DNA of 6,871 nucleotides from Phycisphaerae bacterium (GCA_021736565.1 JAIPFO010000208.1:1-6871), one strand, 5' to 3'. Counted from the first letter of the stretch, positions 1 to 6,571 are shown. Made by a program: numbers and translations. The notes: generated by a model from the letters alone, not told the origin.

Positions 1-1829
1 AACATTTGGTTGAGTTCGTTTTGTTTTGCATTCTTGTGGGGGGCGTTGGTGAGGAAAAAAGCGCCCGCGGCGATGCCGTTAAGCAGGTAGGGGGCGGGAG
101 CGTTGGTACTGGAGAAGTAGAGGAAGATTTTAGCGCTGTTGTAGAGCTGGTTCATGCCGTTGGTGTCTGGAATTTCGCCGGCGTGGAGGTCTCGGAGGGG
201 TGACTGGTGCCAGGCGGTGGTATCACTTATGGTTTTGCCGGGCGTGGGTGGTGTCCAGAGCCGCAGGTCGATATTTTCTTTTTTGAGGGCATGGCCATAG
301 GAATCGACCACGATGGTGTCGCCGAGGTAATTCTGCAGGAGGGTGGTGAAGTAGTTGAGGATATCGTCCTGGCCCAAGCGAACGCCGCAGCGTTGGGCGT
401 GGGCGAGGCAGGATTTGGCATTATCGTAATGATAGTCCTGGGGTTTGCGTTGGATCTCCTGGATAATGGCCTGCCAGAGTTTTTTATAGGAGTCGAGTTT
501 GACATTATAATCTTCGGGGTCGCTACTGGCGCGATAGGTGACCAGGGCGACGTCACTGGCATATTTATTTTCAGGGGCGGGGGCGGCCGGGCAGGGGTGG
601 AACAACTGGTGATTGGCGGCCAGGGGGAGGGGTATGACCTGTTCGGCGGGGACATTGTGGCGGGTTAGCCTATTGACCTGTTGCTGATCGGCGGGGAAGA
701 GCAGGTCAATTTTTCGTATGTTTTCGGCGGCTTGTTGATAAAGGGAATCGTCTGGATGTCGCAGGAGGGTGACGCAGGGGACATTTTCCGGGGGTTTGGG
801 TGAAATATTTTTTGCCAGGGTATCGACCAACAGGATCATGTGGGGTTTGAAGGTGTTCAGTCGGTCGAGTTGTGCATGGATGGAGACGGCATTGGGCTTA
901 TCCAGGGTGAGCCAGTCGGTTTGTGCGCCGATTTGCCGGAACCCGTCGAGGATATCTCGGCTGGTAAAGACATCGGTGGTTGAATAGGTGTTGGTGCAAT
1001 TGGCGATGCGTAGCTTCTGGCGATGGTTCGCGTCGCAAAGGGTGCGGGTTTCGGCGAGGTGTTCCTTGTTGAAAAGGTGTTCTTGCTGATCGAATAATAT
1101 TCCGGCATGGTGGGCATTCTGGTCGGCCAGATGGTCCATAGCACAGGTGATCTTTTTGGCATATTCCCGATTGGCATTGATATCGAGCCAGGTCCATGCG
1201 ATGGCCTTATCGATCGCGTTATAGCCGGGTGCGTTCAGGAAGAATTCGGTGAGTAATGTCGTGGGTTCGGGGCCGATGAGGATGACCATTTTTCCATTGA
1301 GCAACTCGTCGGTAAAGTCGTGCAATTGGAAGGCCAGGTTGAGGTGCAATGGGTTTTTTTCGGTCACAAACAGCGCCTGATGCCGGGATAATCCGCTTAG
1401 GAGTGCCCGGGCGTCATAGCCATTGGCGATACCGTTCATGGCGACATTGCCATGGCTGAGTGCGAATTTATCGAGATTGCACTGCGCGGTGAGGTTTGGA
1501 GTACTGCTGTAGCCCAGCGGGACCGGGGGATGGTCCGGGGCGGTGATGTAAAATGTCATTGTCCCATCGCGTGCGACGGTGGGCTGTACCGTCCCGGGGC
1601 GAGTGGCCCCTGCGATGGTTTCGGCGACAGAATTACCGTTGAGCCTCTGCTGGCAGGGCGCCTTTCGCAGGGCGTTCAGATTGGCATTGAGCAGTTTTTT
1701 AAAGGGCCAGTGCGTGAGAAGGTTATCGACGTAGCGTTCGTCCAGATTGAAAAATTCTTCCAGATCGACCTGGGGGTATGAATTGGCGGTATGGGTCGCT
1801 GGACGACTATTTTTATTATTGGGTATCAT
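1..1829 (-). CDS. Large CgeB-like GT-B glycosyltransferase, C-terminus cut by window edge
   Basis: Reading the minus strand from ATG 1829-1827 codon by codon, I found no stop for 609 codons down to base 1, so this is one long gene whose 3' end lies outside. Residues about 127-170 contain GNVAMNGIANGYDARALL and then FVTEKNPLHLNLAFQLHDF. This resembles the N-terminal region (as in Maf/DUF115-type proteins) that precedes some CgeB glycosyltransferases. Residues about 284-400 read like the N-terminal Rossmann half of a GT-B enzyme. Around 400-412 is PLAANHQLFHP, the usual CgeB 'aNxxvFxP' region. Residues 559-597 have NSAKIFLYFSS and then GIAAGAFFLTNAP, matching the nucleotide-sugar-binding end of the Glyco_trans_1_2 (CgeB) family. 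It probably transfers a sugar in the cytoplasm; donor and acceptor are unknown. The start lies 16 bases after the radical SAM stop, so the two are likely co-transcribed. No Shine-Dalgarno site precedes it. The family call is from motif memory; the open frame is seen directly. Confidence 0.82.
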   Translation of the reverse strand, partial: MIPNNKNSRPATHTANSYPQVDLEEFFNLDERYVDNLLTHWPFKKLLNANLNALRKAPCQQRLNGNSVAETIAGATRPGTVQPTVARDGTMTFYITAPDHPPVPLGYSSTPNLTAQCNLDKFALSHGNVAMNGIANGYDARALLSGLSRHQALFVTEKNPLHLNLAFQLHDFTDELLNGKMVILIGPEPTTLLTEFFLNAPGYNAIDKAIAWTWLDINANREYAKKITCAMDHLADQNAHHAGILFDQQEHLFNKEHLAETRTLCDANHRQKLRIANCTNTYSTTDVFTSRDILDGFRQIGAQTDWLTLDKPNAVSIHAQLDRLNTFKPHMILLVDTLAKNISPKPPENVPCVTLLRHPDDSLYQQAAENIRKIDLLFPADQQQVNRLTRHNVPAEQVIPLPLAANHQLFHPCPAAPAPENKYASDVALVTYRASSDPEDYNVKLDSYKKLWQAIIQEIQRKPQDYHYDNAKSCLAHAQRCGVRLGQDDILNYFTTLLQNYLGDTIVVDSYGHALKKENIDLRLWTPPTPGKTISDTTAWHQSPLRDLHAGEIPDTNGMNQLYNSAKIFLYFSSTNAPAPYLLNGIAAGAFFLTNAPHKNAKQNELNQM

Positions 1830-1845
1830 TATAAAACTGGGAGGT

Positions 1846-2742
1846 TCAGGGGAATTTTATTTGAACGGAGGTGTGGCCGAATTCCTGGAGGCGGTTTGTT
1901 TTGATCTTTATATCGCAGGGGTTACAGAATCCGAAGCAATCGCAGGGGCGATAGATATCATTTAGCTGGAAGTCGGGGTCGAGGATGTGTCCGACGGGCT
2001 CGGATTGCTGGTAGAGGTCATGATGGCATCGGTAGACATGGCCGCTGGAGCCGATTAATAATTCCGTCGTTCGGCACATGACCTGAGCGGGCAGTTTTTT
2101 GGCCGTCATATCGCAGGCCTCGGGGTATTTGTATTGGCCGTAAAGTTTGCCGTCAATACATCCGAGGAATTCCTTGGTGCGAAAGTCGATCTCTTCATCG
2201 GTGGCGCGTTTCAGCGCGGCCAGCACGTCCTGTTTCTGGTCGGGGTGGAGGACGCCAAAAAGGCCAATGGAAAATCCGGCCTTTTGGAGTTTATGCGTTT
2301 TTTCAAAGATCTCATCGACGGAGACCTGGCTGGGATGATAGCTGACCCGAATAGAGGCGTAGGGTGCTTTGCGTCGCAAGCGATCGGGATTGACCTTATC
2401 GATCATTTCATCGACATCGAAGGACAAATTGGTGAGGATATCGATTCGCTGGGTCTGGGGCAATTCGTTGATAATATCGTAGAATCCTGGATGACAACTG
2501 GGCTCGCCGCCTTGAAAGGTTATGGGGACATCGCCGCGTTTTCGTGTCAGGTTTTTAATTCGACTGAGCCCGCGGACCCATTGCTTTGCAGAAAGGATTG
2601 GCGGATGCTGGCGTGTTGGTTCGAATTCATTGATGCAATAATCACATTGATAGGGGCAGTCCATGGTCAAAAAAGCGGCAATGTAATTACAGTCGTTACT
2701 CACGGTGATATCAGGTAATGCTGTTTGATCTTCAGAAATCAT
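1846..2742 (-). CDS. Radical SAM enzyme with cysteine-rich C-terminal (SPASM-like) region
   Basis: The 298-residue protein has the radical SAM cluster CxxxCxxC at residues 29-36 (CPYQCDYC), which holds a 4Fe-4S cluster that cleaves S-adenosylmethionine. FQGGEP ends at about residue 81 and is the GGEP motif that contacts SAM. The C-terminal part carries further cysteines at about 195, 210, 223, 239, 267, 269, 273 and 276, including CDCFGFCNPC. This resembles SPASM/twitch-type auxiliary cluster binding, although the spacing is not the textbook pattern. The substrate cannot be read from sequence. I chose ATG 2742 because a GGAG lies 9 bases upstream; an in-frame GTG at 2748 has the same GGAG only 3 bases away. 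It sits 18 bases after a GT9 gene and 16 bases before a CgeB-like gene, which suggests action on a sugar, lipid carrier or glycopeptide of the same pathway. A RiPP-type peptide modification is less likely, since no small precursor gene is visible. Confidence 0.9.
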   Translation of the reverse strand: MISEDQTALPDITVSNDCNYIAAFLTMDCPYQCDYCINEFEPTRQHPPILSAKQWVRGLSRIKNLTRKRGDVPITFQGGEPSCHPGFYDIINELPQTQRIDILTNLSFDVDEMIDKVNPDRLRRKAPYASIRVSYHPSQVSVDEIFEKTHKLQKAGFSIGLFGVLHPDQKQDVLAALKRATDEEIDFRTKEFLGCIDGKLYGQYKYPEACDMTAKKLPAQVMCRTTELLIGSSGHVYRCHHDLYQQSEPVGHILDPDFQLNDIYRPCDCFGFCNPCDIKIKTNRLQEFGHTSVQIKFP

Positions 2743-2751
2743 CTCCACTCA

Positions 2752-2755
2752 CTCC
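2752..2755 (-). promoter_or_regulatory. Ribosome binding site deciding the radical SAM start
   Basis: GGAG on the minus strand lies 9 bases before ATG 2742, inside the 18-base gap after the GT9 stop codon. A second GGAG (2743-2746) abuts the ATG and is too close to work. The spacing favours ATG 2742 over GTG 2748. Confidence 0.55.
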
Positions 2756-2760
2756 AGGGC

Positions 2761-3795
2761 TCATTTGTATGATGTATTAAATGACTCATTGGCGGCATGT
2801 GATGCAACCAGTGTGTGTTCTTCGGGGATGTCGATATTGAGTTGGGGTTCAGTCGCGGTTATATTTTGAGATTGCCCGATGAGCATTTCGACGGATTCGA
2901 GGACCATATCGACGGAAATGGAGTCGATGCATTTGGTATCGAATTCACAACGGGGCTGGAAACAGGGGACACATTGTTGCTGGCAGGTTGGGGTGAGCTT
3001 GATGCCCTGGCCGTACATATGAATTTGCTCTGGAGGCGTGGCGCCGAACAGGGCGACGACCTGGTTTTTCAGCGCGAGTGCCAAATGCAGCCCGAGTGAA
3101 TCGCAGGTAATGATGAGTCGGCATGAGGCGAGCCAGTCGATATAATGGCGGATACTGTTGAGCGACTGCTGCCAACTGACGGCGTAGTTCTGGTTGAGGC
3201 GGTTGTATAGCTCTTTCCAGTTTTCGTTCGCCCATATTTTGGTAGGCCATTTGGGTCCGACGTGATTGTTCAGCCCGATATCGTATATTTTAGGAATTTT
3301 GGGCTGGTATCCCAGTGAATAGTGCTGTCCGATCCATTCTCGTCCGATGGTTTTGTATAAGGTTTCCTGAAGTGTCCGGTAGCCATCCCGATGGAGGGCG
3401 TTGGAGAGGGCATGGGTCGAATCGGTGTAGAAGCATTCGCTGCCATCGTGGGTCCAGTCTTTGAAGCCATATTTCTTATCGGCGGTTAACGATTCGGCGA
3501 ATCCACACCAGTCTTTCTGTTTTTCGAGGTTAATGACCATATCATAACGGTTTGCAAGATGGCCGGTGGGGATCTGGTTGGGGCAATCGGCCAGGAGCAG
3601 CTGGTCGATCAAGTGATTACCGGTCAGGAGGTCTTTGGCGGCGGTCGCAGAGACCCAGGTGACATGCCATCCTTTGAAATCTTCGAGCAGGCAGGTGCAT
3701 CGAAAGACATCGCCATAACTGACAATACTGGATACATTATGGTCGCAAGTCTCTGAAAAACCGTGCTTTATGACAATCAGACTTTTTCTGGGCAT
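2761..3795 (-). CDS. Glycosyltransferase family 9 (heptosyltransferase-like)
   Basis: With the start at 3795 the protein has 344 residues, a normal GT9 length. After an opening strand (SLIVIKHG) comes SYGDVFRCTCLLEDF at about residues 26-40, matching the GDV-R-T-P-LL loop of ADP-heptose transferases. Residues about 229-257 (ITCDSLGLHLALALKNQVVALFGATPPEQ region) match the GT9 C-terminal signature with D-S-x-x-x-H-L-A and ALFG-T-P. A cysteine cluster (CQQQCVPCFQPRC...C, about 271-289) precedes ISVDMVLESV, as in many heptosyltransferases. It probably adds a heptose or other sugar to an outer-membrane or cell-surface glycan from the cytoplasmic face. An in-frame ATG at 3825 would add ten residues. 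I prefer 3795 because the first strand of the fold follows directly, and because the upstream codons lie in a duplicated noncoding-looking repeat. Neither start has a clear Shine-Dalgarno site. It is the first gene of the operon with the radical SAM and CgeB-like genes. Confidence 0.88.
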   Translation of the reverse strand: MPRKSLIVIKHGFSETCDHNVSSIVSYGDVFRCTCLLEDFKGWHVTWVSATAAKDLLTGNHLIDQLLLADCPNQIPTGHLANRYDMVINLEKQKDWCGFAESLTADKKYGFKDWTHDGSECFYTDSTHALSNALHRDGYRTLQETLYKTIGREWIGQHYSLGYQPKIPKIYDIGLNNHVGPKWPTKIWANENWKELYNRLNQNYAVSWQQSLNSIRHYIDWLASCRLIITCDSLGLHLALALKNQVVALFGATPPEQIHMYGQGIKLTPTCQQQCVPCFQPRCEFDTKCIDSISVDMVLESVEMLIGQSQNITATEPQLNIDIPEEHTLVASHAANESFNTSYK

Positions 3796-3806
3796 ATGAA
3801 AGTTCT

Positions 3807-4016
3807 CACAAAATGACGTTTGCATCCCAAGTATTTTTGGAGTCTGTTTTCCGCATCTTAAAGGCTGATCTTAATACGAAAAAGGGACTTTTGAGGCAGA
3901 AGTCAAAAATATCTGTTTTTTGCACACGCATGACACCAGTATCATGGGTATTTTTGGCGTTTTCCGTATCATAAAGCCTGTATTTCATTCAAAATTCGAC
4001 TTTTGACGCGGGAGTC
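3807..4016. repeat. Imperfect direct duplication of a ~95-base element upstream of the GT9 operon
   Basis: Copy A (3807-3904) and copy B (3923-4016) align over their full length with small gaps, offset by about 116 bases. On the plus strand both contain, in order, CACA..ATGAC, GTATTTTTGG, TTTTCCG, ATC.TAAAG.CTG, GACTTTTGA and AGTC. Each ends in a small potential hairpin (A: 3886-3890 with 3900-3904; B: 3997-4001 with 4013-4017). Sequence between the blocks has drifted, so the duplication is old or held by selection only at the blocks. Copy A reaches close to the GT9 start. The element could be a duplicated operator or leader element, or two decayed copies of a small mobile element. Confidence 0.7.
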
Positions 4017-4158
4017 GCTCGTTATTCTATCGTCGTTATCGGCCCTTTAACATTAGAAAAACCGAAGGCTGTAAACCCGAAGTAATAAAAGTGGTAAAAA
4101 AGGCTAAAACATAGAAATATCATCGATTTTACCCGTTCATAGCCCCGCGGAGATCAAT

Positions 4159-4167
4159 TTATCCACA
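4159..4167 (+). promoter_or_regulatory. Single consensus DnaA-box-like nonamer
   Basis: TTATCCACA matches the consensus DnaA box exactly and lies in the AT-rich intergenic gap. It stands alone, with no second box or AT-rich 13-mer cluster nearby, so an origin is not supported. It may be chance or a DnaA-responsive site upstream of the GT9 operon. Confidence 0.25.
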
Positions 4168-4198
4168 AGTTTATCGATATCATCCTGGATTCAAGTTT

Positions 4199-5380
4199 TT
4201 AACGTGGGCACGGCCCACCCTCGCTTGCCACCTCTTTGTAGAGCTGGTATGTCAGGTTCGCGTTTTTTTTCCAGCTGAATCGTTTGGCGTTTTGGAAGCC
4301 GGCCTGTTGGACGGTGGGGTTGTTGATGTCGTTTTGGAGGGCGGCCTGGAGGGTTTTTGCGATGTCGTTTATATTATAAGGATCGAACATTCGGGCGGCG
4401 TTTCCGGCGACTTCGGGGGTGGCGGAGGTATTGGAACAGATGGCGGGGGTACCGCAGACCATGGCCTCCAGGGGTGCCAGGCCGAAGCCTTCGTAGAGGC
4501 TGGGCAGGACGCCGAGTGAGGCGAGGTTGTAGAGGGCCGGGAGGTCGTCGGCGTCGATGAGGCCGAGGAAGGTGAGGTCGGCTTGGGGTGTGGTTGGTTT
4601 GGTGGTTGCGGTGAGGGTCAGGGATTTGGCCAGGTTGATCAGGTGAGTGGTATCGTTGGTGATGGGGCCGGTGAGGATGAGGGGGTATTTTTTTTGCAGT
4701 GCGCCGGGTAACTGCGCGAAGGCCTGGATGAGGCGGGCGATGTTTTTGTGGGGTTTGTGGTTGCCGGTGTAGAGGATGAAGGTTTCGGGCAGGTGGTATT
4801 TTTGGGCAATAGTGGCCAGGAATGTTTTATCGTCGATGGGGTGGAATTGATCGGAGTAGCCCTGATTGATGACGGTGATCTTTTCGGCGGGGATGTTGAG
4901 CTGCTCAATGATGTCGCGTTTGGTATTTTTCGAGATGGTGATGACCCGACTGGCCCGACGTGCGTTTTTGGCGGCGATGTATCGGAAGTATATGCGTTTG
5001 AGCCTGGAACAGTAGCCGGGGAGGGTTAGAGGGTAGAGGTCGTGGATGGTCATGACAAGCGAGGGGCCTTTGAGGCCCAGGGGCATATCGAAATGGGGGT
5101 AATGATAGACGTCGGAATCATCCTGGATGGGGCGGAATTCCAGATGATGGCCGAGTGAGAGGCAGCCATTTTTTATGGGGATATATTCGATGCGGCCAGG
5201 GTCGAGGTTTATTTTTTTGAGCCGGTTGATGATGTCCTGCTGGGGCGGCGACCAGGGGTTGTGATAGATTCGCCATTGGGACTCAGGATGGTCGGCGACC
5301 ATGAGCCAGAGGACGTTGGAGACATAGGGCCAACTGCCGCAGGGGAGATGAGCGAAGCGGATGTCAAAGGATACCTTCAT
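4199..5380 (-). CDS. Glycosyltransferase family 4 (GT-B fold, mannosyltransferase-like)
   Basis: The 393-residue protein begins MKVSFDIRF with a degenerate donor/acceptor loop (CGSWPYVSNVL, 14-24) where relatives have a glycine-rich G-x-G-R-Y loop. HDLYPL at about 113-118 and RVITISKNTKRDI at about 145-157 are typical of the N-terminal half of GT4 enzymes. The C-terminal half has YTGNHKPHKNIARLIQAF (about 204-221), the common start of the Glycos_transf_1 domain. PSLYEGFGLAPLEAM follows, with E297 and E305 forming the E-x7-E motif that contacts the nucleotide sugar. It is probably a cytoplasmic retaining transferase for a surface polysaccharide or glycolipid; the sugar cannot be assigned. Residues about 253-268 (TLTATTKPTTPQ) are a low-complexity Thr/Pro insert. 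The last residues (EGGPCPR) are encoded by a short palindrome and look like a late extension. ATG 5380 suits the fold; only a weak GGA lies upstream. A 400-base gap separates it from the GT9 operon, so it may be a separate transcript. Confidence 0.93.
   Translation of the reverse strand: MKVSFDIRFAHLPCGSWPYVSNVLWLMVADHPESQWRIYHNPWSPPQQDIINRLKKINLDPGRIEYIPIKNGCLSLGHHLEFRPIQDDSDVYHYPHFDMPLGLKGPSLVMTIHDLYPLTLPGYCSRLKRIYFRYIAAKNARRASRVITISKNTKRDIIEQLNIPAEKITVINQGYSDQFHPIDDKTFLATIAQKYHLPETFILYTGNHKPHKNIARLIQAFAQLPGALQKKYPLILTGPITNDTTHLINLAKSLTLTATTKPTTPQADLTFLGLIDADDLPALYNLASLGVLPSLYEGFGLAPLEAMVCGTPAICSNTSATPEVAGNAARMFDPYNINDIAKTLQAALQNDINNPTVQQAGFQNAKRFSWKKNANLTYQLYKEVASEGGPCPR
4204..4218. repeat. 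Short GC-rich palindrome at the GT4 3' end
   Basis: GTGGGC and GCCCAC form perfect 6-base arms around a 3-base loop, inside the last codons of the GT4 gene and just before its TAA. No T-run follows on the minus strand, so it is a poor Rho-independent terminator. It resembles dispersed GGTGGGC/GCCCACC palindromes that I recall from planctomycete genomes, which is not verifiable here. Confidence 0.5.
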
Positions 5381-5431
5381 TTTTTATATATTTTCCATCT
5401 TACGGCAAATTCTTGATTTCAGTTTTTTTTT

Positions 5432-5470
5432 GAATATTCAACACTCAACACGGAATAATCAACATTCAAG
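5432..5470. repeat. Degenerate TCAACA/TTCAA motif array
   Basis: TCAACA occurs three times within 27 bases (5438-5443, 5445-5450, 5459-5464), together with a GAATATTC palindrome (5432-5439) and a further ATTCAAG. It fills the gap between the four-helix-bundle stop and the GT4 start. Such TTGAATGTTGA-type sequences often flank S23/IVP genes in my recollection, which would fit a transferred unit. Confidence 0.45.
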
Positions 5471-5499
5471 TAAAGAGGCAAGCCGTCTTCAATGTTTAT

Positions 5500-5871
5500 T
5501 CATTTTTCTTTCTTTTTGGCTGTATCTATGCTTTTGAATAAAATGGAAATTAGTTCATCAGTCTCTTGGAGCAATGGCTCTAGTTTTGTAGAGGGCTGAA
5601 CCAATCCTGATCGAATAATTACTTTCAGCCAGGTTTCGGTTTCTCTAAGTTCTTTTAATGCGATTTTCAACTTATGAATAAAATCTGCCGTAGACTCTGC
5701 ACTTTGTGCCTCGCCATAATTTGCCATCGGAGAGGTACCGCTTCTTAATAACTGAGAGCATATATGTTTTCCGGCCTTTGTAGGTGAAAGACTTTCAGAC
5801 ACTTTGATAATTCTAACAGAAAAGTCTATAAACCGATCATTCAAATCATACTTCTTCTCACTACTTGTCAT
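5500..5871 (-). CDS. Free-standing four-helix-bundle protein (S23/IVP family)
   Basis: The 123-residue protein has the normal length of the 23S-rRNA intervening-sequence protein family (TIGR02436/PF05635). Four amphipathic helices can be traced: about 9-28, 34-55, 63-90 and 97-121. The family signature sits between helices 1 and 3: QLLRSGTSPMANYGEAQSAES (40-60), followed by DFIHKLKIALKELRETETWL. Family members form pentameric helical bundles; the biological role is unknown, although RNA or nucleic-acid binding has been suggested. Some are encoded inside 23S rRNA inserts, and a relative (Avd) serves diversity-generating retroelements. Neither a 23S gene nor a reverse transcriptase is in this window. 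AGGAAAG lies about 10 bases before ATG 5871, a better ribosome site than its neighbours have. The gene is visibly AT-richer and less C-biased than the flanking genes, which suggests transfer. Confidence 0.93.
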   Translation of the reverse strand: MTSSEKKYDLNDRFIDFSVRIIKVSESLSPTKAGKHICSQLLRSGTSPMANYGEAQSAESTADFIHKLKIALKELRETETWLKVIIRSGLVQPSTKLEPLLQETDELISILFKSIDTAKKKEK

Positions 5872-5881
5872 TACATTCTAT

Positions 5882-5888
5882 CTTTCCT
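5882..5888 (-). promoter_or_regulatory. Ribosome binding site of the four-helix-bundle gene
   Basis: The minus strand reads AGGAAAG about 10 bases before ATG 5871. It is the clearest Shine-Dalgarno-like site in the window besides that of the radical SAM gene and supports this start. Confidence 0.5.
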
Positions 5889-5965
5889 TTGGATTCTGGA
5901 CGCTATTGAATGACACATAAGTGGTAAGCATACACGCTTTTTTTGTTCACTCGTCCCACTTACCC

Positions 5966-6571
5966 TTATTTTTGGTCGCGCATGGCGATGGGTTTTCCGA
6001 TGACTTCTGAGAGGATGATGGCTTGTGCGAGTGGGGGCTGGTTTTTCAGGATGTTTTGTAGTGAGCGGTTGGGTTGCGATTTTTTTACCTCGTTGGCCTG
6101 GTTGGTGGTTTTGATTTTTTTGACCTCCTGGGTGGAGGCGAATTGTTTTCTGGACAGATTCTGGTCGATGGTAATTTTTGGCGTGATTTTTGGCGTGGGT
6201 TTCACCTTTCGGACGGCGGGTTGTTGGCTTCTCTGGGGGGTGGCGGGTCTTTGAGGTTGCGTGGGAGCGGGCGGCATGGGTGGGACTGGCTGGCGAGGGG
6301 CGGGTCGGGATTGTGGGATTGGCCTGGAGGTTTGTTGCGGCGAACGGGGCGAGGGCTTTGGCCTGGGTTGGCGTGTGGCCTGGGCGGGCTGCCCGGTGCG
6401 CTGTGGTGTTGGGCGTTTGGCCAGTTTTTTCTTTTGTTTTTCCTGCTTGCTTTTAAAGATACTGCTCAGAGCCGAGATCGCCATAAAGACCAGGATGAAG
6501 ATCAGAGAGGTCCAATCGCCGCTGTCTTTGTCCCGGGCTAATATTAAATTAAATAATTCGTTGGATAACAT
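5966..6571 (-). CDS. Proline-rich single-pass membrane protein downstream of floA
   Basis: I chose ATG 6571 (201 residues). The next in-frame ATG upstream, at 6613, lies in the loop of a strong inverted repeat and would put the repeat's arm into the protein. From this start, one hydrophobic segment spans about 21-39 (TSLIFILVFMAISALSSIF) and is followed by a basic stretch (KSKQEKQKKKLAKR), which predicts an N-out/C-in anchor with a cytoplasmic tail. Residues about 50-125 are very rich in Pro, Gln, Arg and Ser and are probably disordered. The C-terminal end (LQNILKNQPPLAQAIILSEVIGKPIAMRD) is more ordered and resembles a conserved 'xxLRQAxxLSEILGPPxALR' tail that I associate with planctomycete hypothetical proteins. 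Function is unknown. Its place just after floA suggests a link to flotillin membrane domains. Confidence 0.75.
   Translation of the reverse strand: MLSNELFNLILARDKDSGDWTSLIFILVFMAISALSSIFKSKQEKQKKKLAKRPTPQRTGQPAQATRQPRPKPSPRSPQQTSRPIPQSRPAPRQPVPPMPPAPTQPQRPATPQRSQQPAVRKVKPTPKITPKITIDQNLSRKQFASTQEVKKIKTTNQANEVKKSQPNRSLQNILKNQPPLAQAIILSEVIGKPIAMRDQK

Larger units (their letters stand above)
3796..4198. other. Intergenic leader region between GT4 and GT9 genes
   Basis: This gap of about 400 bases separates two genes read in the same direction, so it should hold the end signal of the GT4 gene and the promoter and leader of the GT9 operon. It is visibly AT-richer than the genes on either side. 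It contains the duplicated element at 3807-4016 and a consensus DnaA-box nonamer at 4159-4167. I found no convincing -35/-10 pair with normal spacing and no hairpin followed by a T-run on the minus strand. A 60-codon frame at 3806-3988 (minus) has no recognisable content and spans both repeat copies, so I do not call it a gene. Confidence 0.6.

Noticed and set aside
207..668. Plus-strand open frame of 153 codons (and an overlapping minus-strand one at 227-655)
   Set aside because: Both are shadows of the continuous minus-strand CgeB-like frame, with low-complexity translations and no recognisable domain.
857..1197. Two minus-strand frames of about 100 codons
   Set aside because: They lie in the wrong frames inside the CgeB-like gene, which itself reads through without a stop.
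2134..2718. Plus-strand open frame of 194 codons
   Set aside because: Antisense to the radical SAM gene, whose motifs are clear; the long antisense frame follows from codon bias.
3806..3988. Minus-strand frame of 60 codons before the GT9 gene
   Set aside because: It spans both copies of the noncoding duplication, has no known motif, and its similar peptides (KNTHDTGVM and KNTWDANVI) are explained by the DNA repeat.
4055..4085. Possible terminator near the CCGAAGG...CCCGAAG sequence
   Set aside because: The two CCGAAG copies are direct, not inverted, so they do not form a stem.
5500..5871. Four-helix-bundle gene as an Avd component of a diversity-generating retroelement or as a 23S rRNA insert
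   Set aside because: No reverse transcriptase, template/variable repeat pair or rRNA sequence is visible in the window.
5918..5962. 7-base inverted repeat TAAGTGG/CCACTTA with a 31-base loop after the proline-rich gene
   Set aside because: The stem is too short for so long a loop and lacks a T-run; it may be chance.
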